DNA of 64,000 nt, taken from contig NW_017804609.1 in assembly GCF_001625305.1 (NCBI RefSeq), positions 825,910-889,909 on the forward strand. Reading direction: 5' to 3'. The stretch's first letter is position 1. Each line of letters opens with the position of its first letter. Source of the DNA: Branchiostoma belcheri (lineage: Eukaryota; Chordata; Leptocardii; Amphioxiformes; Branchiostomatidae). Under the pieces are notes generated by a model that worked only from the letters and a program-made list of their open reading frames with translations, had not been told where the DNA came from and searched no databases. Shown here in pieces: positions 13,501-24,331 of the stretch. Position numbers and translations under genes: made by a program.

Positions 13501-16500
13501 AGAGTGGAACTCGTTGCCACCAAGCACAGTTGGGGCATCATCGTTAGAAAGCTTTAAACAACAAAGATTGAGCGTAACAAGTCGTTCGGTGTGATATAGC
13601 TAGCTTCCGCCGCGCCGCGTGCCTGTGAAGCTTGTTATGCTGAAGGGCGGATATACCGGCTATACAGATACAGATACCCAAAGTCAGATACCAAACTCAG
13701 CACCAAGGACAGGGTCCTTTAGGTAAAGGTAGACCCATAGCATATTTCAGGCTATAGGGGCCATGGGTTTTTAATCCACTGTGTCTACATGTAGTACACG
13801 GTATTGGAAGGTGGAGCCCATCCCTCTCCTTCTACTGCCTTTTACCTCCCCAACCAAAATCAGGTATCAATTTTACACCTGGGTGGAGTGAGGAAAAAAG
13901 CAGTCCTGTAGACTTTTTGAGGCCATAGAGGCAGTGGGTTGTTATTCTACTGTGTCTAGGGCACGGTATTGGAAGGCAGAGCCCATCCCTCTCCTTCTAC
14001 TGCCTTTTACCTCCCAAACTGAAGTCAGGTACCCATTTACACCTGGGTTGAGTGAGGAAAAAGTTGTCATGTAGACTTTTTGAGGCCCAAGGGGAAGTAG
14101 GTTTTGTTATTCTACTGTGTCTAGCGCACAGTGAGTATTGGAAGGTGGAGCCCATCCCTCTCCTTCCAATGACAGGTACCCCTTTTACACCTGGGCGGAG
14201 TGAGGAATGTCGTGTAACATGCATTTCCCAAGGAAACAACATCTAACCAGGAATTGAACCCACAATCTCTCAATCTCATTTCTGGTAGCCTACATCTTGT
14301 CTGCTACATTGTAGCCTAGTCACTCTGCTACTTGATGCCTCTAGCAAAGTGCCACAGTTGCACAAGCGCCCAGACGGACTCGTCAAATTCATAATCATTA
14401 ATTTTATTGGTGTTAATCATTAATGAATTGTAACGAGGAATCCCCTCCCCATGTTTAATCTGTTCTTGATTGCTCAAGCGAGTTTGTCAGGTCTATCAGG
14501 GACTTGAACTCTAGTAACCCCAGGGACAGGAAAGTTACATAAAGGTCGACTGGGGACACAGGATCAGGAAAGGTCAGTCAGGGACAAGAGAGTTAGGGAA
14601 GGTTGATGCCATCTCACTTATCAGACTGATTACTGATTAGGCCAAGGGAAAACAATGTAGTGTTAACTGTTTCAGCCCTGAAAAAATGTGGTTGGTAGGT
14701 AGGGAGTATCTTTTTTTTTTTTTAAAGACTTTGGCTATCTCTAGTGATCCAACAGTAACAAACTTGCATGCTCAGGACACTGTCATTTTCAATGTCAATG
14801 TTGGAAAACTGATTATACAATGTTTCATCATTCAGGTGTCAGATCATGGAGCTAGAAAAGGTCAATCAGCTCAAAAAATGTATGTCCCTTGCAGGGTCCA
14901 CACACAAAAAAAGGCTAGGGTCGGTCGAGAAACAGGAAACACAACAATTTTTTTCCTAGGCCTTATATAATAAAGACTGATTACTGAGTATATACAAACT
15001 TATAGCATGTTGTTTAATATTCACCCTCAGGACTTGCCAAGTTATTTTTAAGTTGGCTGTCAGACATTCTGAAGAGAAAATGAGGCAAGAAGCCAAGAAG
15101 AAGTTAGATTTGTGGGGGAAAAACTTGGCTCTGAGTTTCTCTCTCTGAAACTGTCGTAATAAGGTACAGACTTTCTCTCAATCAGACTCCATTTATATGC
15201 TGATTGTCTGTCTAAGGCTGCATCAATTTAATTTGTTGGTTCACAGATTGAAGTAAATGCTGAACAGAAGATTTTATTTATTTATTTATTCATTTGGCTT
15301 ACGAAGAAGCCAGGGTGTCCAAACTAGTGCAAAGACTATTACCAAGGGACACCCTGGGGGAAAGATGAAAATTATTAGACAGAAGTAACAGAAGATAAAC
15401 TTGAAAGCAGAGCTTGAAGTGATATGCACACAACTAGATGAAGGAAAAGTTGCATTTGACTAATAATAGTATACCCTGAAACTTAGTGAACCAAGGCACA
15501 ATCTTCCCCTCAGACTATGTTTTAATGTTGATCTTTCAACTCAGTATATGGTTTTGAATGTGAGAAACAGTAAAATGAATAAGTTCAACTTGAAAGCAGA
15601 GCTTGAAGTGATATGCACACAACTAGATGGAGGAAAACTTGCATTTTGATTATATTCACTCCCTGAAACTTAGTGTACAAATGTACAATCTTCCCTCCAG
15701 ACCCTTTAATGTTGATCTTCAAACAATACCGGAATGCATTGTAAACAGTAAAAACTAGCTTAAGTGAACTGTCAACCATGTAACACCTTTAGTGCACTAT
15801 GCACAAAGTAACATCTAGCGTCAGTGCACAGTAAACCAGTCAGAATTGGCCTGATGAAGATGACAGACGGTCATCGAAACGTCGGCTCGTGAAAAATAAA
15901 TGGTTGTGATCAAAGAACTTTGCTATTCATACGTTTACCAACCTGATGAAATTATTTACGGAGGTTCCAACAATACCATTTTCAGTCCGAGAAACAGTAA
16001 AATGAGTTAGTGCAGCTTCAAAGAATCACACTCACACTGGGAGAGTCACCGACTCACTGACAAATTTTGCTGAGAGAAAAACTTGACTACATTCACATCC
16101 TGAAACTTAGTGTACCACGGTACAATCATTCCCTCTGACTGTTTTTTGTATGTCCAAGAAACAGTAAAATGAGTTAGTGTAGCCTCCCAGAATCACACCC
16201 ACCCTGGGAATCTCACAGACTCACTGCAATTAAGCTTTTACATCTCTGGAATGGCTCCAGGAAGAACATTTGCCGCCTGGAATTAATCAGCAATTAACGT
16301 GACATTGTTGGACTGGGAAGTTGTTTTTCCTTACAGGACCGCAGAGAAATGTCTTAAAGTGTCACTCCGTGTCAGGAATGTCTTATCAAGTGGAAGATTT
16401 TGACAAGGAAAATTCACAGATAAAGCAAGAATCTAAGTTTCATATGAAGTTGTTTAAGATTTCAAAATTTGCAGCCTACAACTAATCATTGTTGGGATTT

Positions 16501-19500
16501 TAAGTTGTTTTTCCTGACAGGACCGTGGAGAAATGTCTTAAAGTGTCACTCCGTGTCAGGAATGTTGAAGACTTCAACAAGGAAAATTCACAGATAAAGA
16601 AGCTTCATATGAAGTTGCTTAAGATTTCATTTTAACATTGTTAGGACTGGGAGGTTGTGTTTCCTTAGAAGACAGTAGAAAAATGTTCTCTTAGTCTCCA
16701 GGATTGTCTTTAAGTTTCACTCCATGTCAGGAATGTGTTATCATGATGAAGATTTTGACAAGCAAAACTCCAAGATAAAGAAGTTTGTTGAAGATTTCAT
16801 AAAGGCACCAGAAGCTGGCTTCAAGTTTCCACCCTTTAAGTCAAAACTTACCAAAACTTATCAAAAGTCAAGTTTCATAAAGAGATACATGTGCAACCTA
16901 ATAATTCAAGATAAAGGTATGTTCAACTTAATAAGTCCAGAAGAAACTTTGGACGCCTATAGATTTAGGTTTGAGCAATTTTCAGTGGATCAAGAACTCA
17001 CAACATAATCTCCCAAAGACAAGTTTCATAAAAGGAACAAAATTGACCTGAAGATAGAAGAAACTGATGTCAAGATTTCACTCTTTCATAACATTTTGAA
17101 TGGATTAGAAAGTTGTAATTATGACTCACAGTCAGAGAAAGAGAAGCTTCACGTAGCAGAAGGGAAGATTTGATAAAACTTTAAGTCAGATCTACATGGA
17201 ACTGGCAAGTCTTGAGATTTCAAATATCAAAAGGATTAAGAAGTTGTCTGTGCTGTAAATGTGAGAGAATGAATGGTAGTCAACACTACACTTTGACCCT
17301 TCCAGATAGTGTTGTAACTTTTACGTCCCTTTTCCGTAAACTTATATACCAGTGCAATAGCTCAATTGTTAGAGTAACCGGGAGGTCGTGAGTTCAAACC
17401 CCGGCCGGGGTCATACCAAAGACTTTAAAAATGGTACACACTTCTTTCTCTGCTTAGCACTCAGCATCTAGGAGAAAGAGTGTGGGAAGGTCAAACACAC
17501 AGCACTACCAGCGGACCAGCCCCCTGCTGTAGTGATTGCACAACTGTATGGCCCAAGGGCTACAGAAATGGAGATGGGCACCACCCCTATGCTCTGCAAT
17601 AGAGTGGAACGGGACCTTTTTTTTTAAAGGTTCTACCAGTTAGTGTGTGCCAAGTCACAGATGTGACACACCGATAACAGACTTACAGTAAACTACACAG
17701 ATCCCATCAGTACTGCAGCACAATCTGCCATTAGGTTATAAACTAAAGTACCTGACTTGGAGCAGTACAGGAGTGTGAGTTGTAAAGTGGGAACTATACA
17801 TGTACAGAAGGGTTAGTATGGCAGGAAGTGGTAAAAGTTTGTTAGCCTGGGTACCATCCTATGTGTATGCCGGGGCTCCCATACTCTCTCGATAAGAAAT
17901 ATTTGACATAAAAGGGAGTATGGGAGCCCCGGGATACACATAGGATGGCACACAGGCTAAAAGTTTGTGGCACATAATGCATAAATCAACAGGACTAAGA
18001 TGCTCCCAATTGTCCTGACTTGGTGGACATCAAGCTTCCAGTTTGCATGTTTTCTGCATTGACTGTTACACTGTGAAGTAAAATACAGTGTACAAATAAT
18101 GTTAACAGTTTCTAAACAATCTGAAGTATGATCCATATTTCCTAAATTCTTAAGTGGTGCAGGTAAAATTTGTCAGATGCAGGTAATTTTCATTTTTAAG
18201 TATTTTGAGCCCTGCCTTTGAATGGTACTTTATTCCCTACACACCAGGTGTTGTAAGGCCACACCAATTTAATTTCTTGGTTAACGGACTCGCCCGCATC
18301 ATTGTTTCCTGATTTGCAAATAAAAATTCAGAATCAACTGCAAAATGCTCATATTTTGCCCTGAACAGTTGAAAACAGTTCTTTTCTTCCTAGTTGTCAC
18401 AGTTATTCCATCTTTCAATAGTATCATTAAAAGTTCAAAATTCATTGTTTAAATTTTGAACCAGCCTGGTGTGTTGACTTCATGGCTCCTATCGTACCAT
18501 TTTGGGCCATAATAGGATGCCTAGGCCTGTTTTTATTTTTATTTTTTTCGCCCGCCTGTTCCATTATTTTTCTAGAAAAATCCGTTTACCAAGAAATTAA
18601 ATTGGTGTGGCCTAAGAGTCCGAAATGCATGTCGTTGCCTCATGGGGTGAGAGATGGATTAACTGTGATATTGATTGATTAATTGATTAGTTCTCCGGGA
18701 CGAGGCTGATATTGATTGATGAATTGATTGGTTAGTCAGGGCAAGTGGCACGCGCCCTTGTGCTGCGTAGTTAATCATGTTTCCGTGTGACGTTTTGTGC
18801 TGTCATATTCCCCTCCCTTGCCATTTTTATGTTTACCTAAGAAAAACATTTTGTTTTTACTCAGTTCTTCCTCCTCTTCTGTTCCAAACACTACCCTCTG
18901 ACCTGGCCAATGACATGATTTGTTGACGTCTGTCACCATGGTGACTGGTGTTGGGTTACATAATGTTGCGATTTCATGGTCTGCTCTACTCCTGTCACCA
19001 TATACTTGTAGTACATGTACATGTATGTGAATGTGTTTGAGTAAAAATTAACAGAGCAGATCATGTCTGAAGGTAAACATTATGCATTTGCTTTGCAAAT
19101 GTTACTTCTCTAGTCCTCTGATTATATTAACTTTCAGTGTCATCTTCAGATAGTGTCATACATCCTCAATAGATGTATATAATATATGTTTTCTAATACT
19201 AGTAATATATTATAAAACATAATCATTATAGGGACATTTTGAAATAAAATGTATCTGTTAATATCTGAAGTTGAAACTTCATCTGTGTTGGTAGAAGTCA
19301 ACTCCAACACAAGTTGGACTCACCATAAGTTTTTACTCTAGTCTTGGTCAAGGAATATGAAATCCATCACTTCTTTGTTAAAGTAAGTGTGTTGGAAATA
19401 ACAGTTGGCCTGATTTTAATTACCAATTTGCTGTCATCATGTTTTAACTCTAACTTCCTTGATTTTTACTTTAAAATGTCTAAAAACAAGAAACTGAATT

Positions 19501-22500
19501 TGTGTGGCCTTACAGTCCAAACTTTACTCACACTTTGTCAGTGTTTTGTTACACAACTTGAAGGAAGTTTTCAGTCTTTGAGAACTACGTCTAATTGCCT
19601 TTCTTTCTGGAGAAATACAGGTCTTAACTTCGTTGTAAAGCAATTAAAACTTGATCCAGACGAAATGAAAAAGGAAACTTTCTTGTTGCCTCCAGACTTC
19701 GTTTAGAAACTAGCTCCTTCTTTGGGGAATGGAGGAGGAAATGGAAGCCTTTGACTGCAAATGAGGAGAAATGTGGCGATTCTTCACTGTCACCGGAAGC
19801 TGGAATTCCTTTCATCCTTGTCTTTGAACTTAAGGAGTTCTATCTAAGACTCTATCAGTGGTAAGACTCTTGGTTCTTGGAGTAAAGAGCAGGATTTGAG
19901 ATGGTGATGAAGTCTATATGAAGTTTGAGACACATATCATGTGAAATCTGCAGCTCAATTTCTTTATTCTGATACTTAACGAACTGGGAATGGTTCTACT
20001 ACTTTCCCGAAAGTTCATGACAAACTTTTACCTAATAGTATTTCAGTTAGAGAGAAACTTTGAGCAGTCTTTTGAGTTGTGTTTTTGGCTTACTTTTTTC
20101 ATCATAACTTTTAATGACTGTATAAATAAGCAACACCAATGTCAGGGCAACACATAAAATCCTAAGACTTACTCCAAAAAAGACTTCCAAAGATTTATAG
20201 AAGTTAAGGTCTAGATTTTATAGCTGACTATATAGACTTTAACTGGCACTGCCGCCTAGATGCTTGATCTAGTACCCACAGTGGTAACATTTCTGGGAGT
20301 CAGAGAAGCCAGACATAATAAATCTGCTGGCTTAAATGATGGTGTGGCAGAAAGTTCTCCTTCTGCACCTGAACCCTACACTGTGGGAAAATTCTGGTGA
20401 GAACCCTGTTAATTGTACTACAGAATTGTTTCAACTACAAATTTAAAACGCAGTGGCTGTAAAAACCTCCCTTTTAATGTAGACTTCTGAATAAAACCCA
20501 ATGAAACCTTCACAATCTACAGCAACGAACAGAGGGGTAGAGAAACTATTGTACGCTAATGGTTATTCTAATAAAGTTTCAAAGTTTACTACAGAATTGT
20601 CGCCATCATGAATTTTAAACCCAACAAAAAACTCCCTTTCCCTCAAACTTCGAAATAAAATCTCTGCAGAACTTTAACGATTTACAGCAATGTGAGTTCC
20701 ACTCTGCAATAGTAAGCTTACATTGTGAATTCATGACAAAACAAATATATCTGTAAGTTGTATAACTTACTGTAGTACAGAATTGTTCCAATCACAAATT
20801 TTAAACAATGTAAAAACCTCCCTTTCTCTACAATTGTAAAATAAAAACCACTGAAAAACTTTCACAATTCACAGCAATGGGAGTTCCACTCTGTGATAAT
20901 AGGCTTACATTGTGAATTCATGAAAATACAAAATAATAATCTTTGTTTTATGACTTACTTTAGTACAGAATTGGTCCAATCACAAATTTTTACACACTCC
21001 CTTTCCCTCAAACTTCGAAATAAAACCACTGCGAAACTTTCCCAATCTACAGCAATGCACAGAGGGGGAGAGAAACTAACAAGTCCTGTTGTTGGCAATT
21101 TGTCAACCCGATGTAATTATCAAGCAAACGACAAGAGAAATTTATACGAAGATCGTCTTATGAATTCTAAATAATTGATGCATCTGCCATAGTTATACTC
21201 CCATAATATGTATCTACATACAATGATGGGGTATCTAGAGGCTACAGTAATGCAGTTCATAGGCTTTAAAACTTTTTGGGATTCAAGAAGAATAAAAATC
21301 TAAAACAATATCAGCCCCTGCAGTTCCCAAAAAAGCTGTTAGGGGGACCAAACTACAAACTACAATACCCAAGAGCTATATGCACCGGAAAATTATGACC
21401 AATACATAACATGTTCAGAATGCAAGATATCAAAACTGAAAGAGGCTACAGCAATGCAGTTCATAGGTTTTCAGACTTTCTGGGTTGGGAAAAAAAGGAT
21501 TATGAAAGAAAAAGTCTGAAACAATATTGGCGCCTGCAGTTCCAAAAAAGCTGCTAGGGGGACCAAGCCTACACCATTTCCTTGTGAGTACAAGAGCTAT
21601 CTGCCACTGGAAAATCATGACCATAGCATGTTCAGAATACAAGATATCAAAAGTGAAAATGTTTTAGAAAAAGTTTTAGTCTTAGTTAATATTAGAGTTT
21701 TAGTTTCTTAATGTGCAGTACTATGGAAAGCTGCCAGAGGGCCCAGAATCTAATCATTTCTCCATTTTGCAGACACCTACCAATGTACTAAATATCAAGA
21801 CAATCTACCTATCCTAAAATTCCTTTCACTCATGATCATCTTTTAAATACAAGCAGCTGGCAGTTTACAAACTTTAAGCTTCTACATGTTATATATTAAG
21901 TAAATTTGCATTGTATTCTTAAAAGTAAGATTTTTATGCATCCTTACATAGTTACAATTGTTAGGGGCCTTCAAAGGGTTGTAAGATGTATCAATTTAAG
22001 TTGTATCAATTTAAAAACTGATACAAATGTAACAGTACGCAGACTGGTGCAGTCATTACTCACACTAATTGGACCATATCAAACCCTGAAACAAAGACAA
22101 GATGAATTCCTCAATTTCCAGAACCCTCTACAGAGGATAACTGATAAATATGTCAGGGTAGAGACTCAGATTTGTGATTTTGCTGGCAGAGATCCCGATT
22201 GGAGTCTAAAAGGAGTGTCACAACTTTTCAATGATTGACCTAAATTTTAAGGATGCGTAAATGGGAAACCACCCTAACACATTAACTGTTCTTTACTCAA
22301 ATCAGAAATCTACCAAAGTCTCTACCCAGACATTTATAAAGCTTCTGCTGGTATCACTTTTGGCATCTCTCCTCGGTACTGAAAACTGTGGTGCTATCAG
22401 TTATTTTCTTCAAGCATTTCAGTTTTCACTTGTTTGACAATCAATAAATGTTAACCTGTGCTTTCCCATACATGTAGCACTACCACCAAGCTACAACCTG

Positions 22501-24247
22501 TATATAAATGGCTTTAATTTCAAAGAAAACTGTGTAAACTATCTGATTCCCCTACCCCTGGCACAGAGGAGACATATGCAGCCTGTATTAATGGTCTTTC
22601 TGCCGGGAAATCTGCTGATTGTGCCGCAAAATCCCATAATTAAAACACACTCAATCCCGCCCTAACCCCCAACGGAGGTGCCTAAATTAAACCCATTATT
22701 CTCATAGCCTGCAGTTGTCAGAGTGGTGGAGGTTTGTCATCATTATCTGTAGCTTCGCAGCAGGAAAGCATACTGTTTTTGCTCTGTTTCTTCTTCTTCT
22801 TCTCCAAGCAAAAATATATAAGGTCAATGATCTGAACCAGATGTCTGTCACCATGGTAATTGTTAATTTTTGCAGCCACACATTCATTCTACAGCCTGCA
22901 TAGGTTGTACATTTTGTACAGTTGTCAGGGTTGTGTGGGTTTTGTCATCATTATCTGCACCTTCGCAGCAGGAAAACATATTGTTTTTGCTCAGTTTTTT
23001 CTTCCTCTTCTTCTCCAAACAAACAAATAAGGTCAATGACCTGGACCAGATATCTGTCACCATGGTAATTGGTGATGTAGCAGACATGTTTTGTCATTAT
23101 TATCTGAACCATCGCAGCAGGAAAGCATATTGTTTTTGCTCTGTTTCTTCTTCTCCAACAAACACTTAAGGTCAATGATCTGGACCAGACGTCTGTCACC
23201 ATGGTAACTAGTACTGCAGCAGACACCCTGTGGTGTTGGGTTACATTATGTAGCAGGACAGACATTTTGCTAGAGGATCAATATATGACAAGTCTGAGGG
23301 GGAAGTCTGTACAGATATATGTTGTTGCTTTTGTTAGCCTGTTCTATGATATTGCACTAAACTGAAATTAGTTAATTAACTAATTAATTCATCAATTAAT
23401 CGATCAATCAATCAATCAATAAATTAACTTGTTTGCTGACCTTGGGCAGTAGGAATTCGCCGGGAATCTCGACCTCTGCTGTCTGCATGGAGAAGTTACT
23501 CAGGAAACGGCACTTCTCTTCTATCAGGAATGACCTGGAGACAATCAGATATACGAGAGGACTTGTTTGAGCCTTTATTTATTCATTAAACGCACTCACT
23601 AACTGATTTACATGTAGCATCTGTTGTTCCCATCTTCTGAGGATTGTTCATGAAATACTTACTCTAACACTTAATCTTACGTAAAAGTGCAGCATCTTAG
23701 GATATCAAATATGTATACTGTATTTGAATGAAAGCTCATCTGTGTCAACTTGGTAGAATTCATAGTTAAAATTTCTGGACAGTCCGCAAAGGTTAATGTA
23801 TTCCACCGAAAATTCATGGTGAGTCTTCCTTTTTGTGTTGGAACTAAATAAGGTTTAAACTTCATAACTATGTATACTGTACTATTTATTACAGGCAGAA
23901 CTAGAAAGGGATGAAAATACATTGTGCTTACTTTGGCATGAGTTTGGTTCTTGCCTCCAGGATTTTGATCCACTTTTTCAGTTTGGAGATGAGGTTGTGG
24001 AGCTTCATGGAGCCTGGAACACTGCAGGGGTACAGACAAAATAAAAAAAACTAGTTATCATTCTGTCAATCAACTAGTTAACTAGCCAACTAACTAAGCA
24101 ACTAGCCAGGAACACTTCAAGGAGAAAAATCAAATCACACAACTTACCAAGAAGTCAACTAAACAGCCTGACTAGTTAGTTAATAAAAAAAGAAACAAAT
24201 CCACAGTCCATCCATCCATTGACAAATACCAAACAAACAAACAAACA

Positions 24248-24331
<84 letters not shown>

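Noticed and set aside
15849-15905. Conserved coding motif (DEDDRRSSKRR-like reading)
   Set aside because: This is a dispersed retroelement-tail motif, not linked to any exon here.
16724-17008. 94-codon plus-strand frame rich in Lys and Phe
   Set aside because: Starts in a tandem unit (GTGTCAGGAATGT), AT-rich, no homology I recognise and no splice context.
17345-17420. Genuine tRNA gene
   Set aside because: A- and B-box-like parts are present but acceptor-stem pairing is not, and it is joined to a SINE-like body.
21906-22238. 110-codon plus-strand frame
   Set aside because: No domain recognised, AT-rich intron DNA on the strand opposite to TRRAP.
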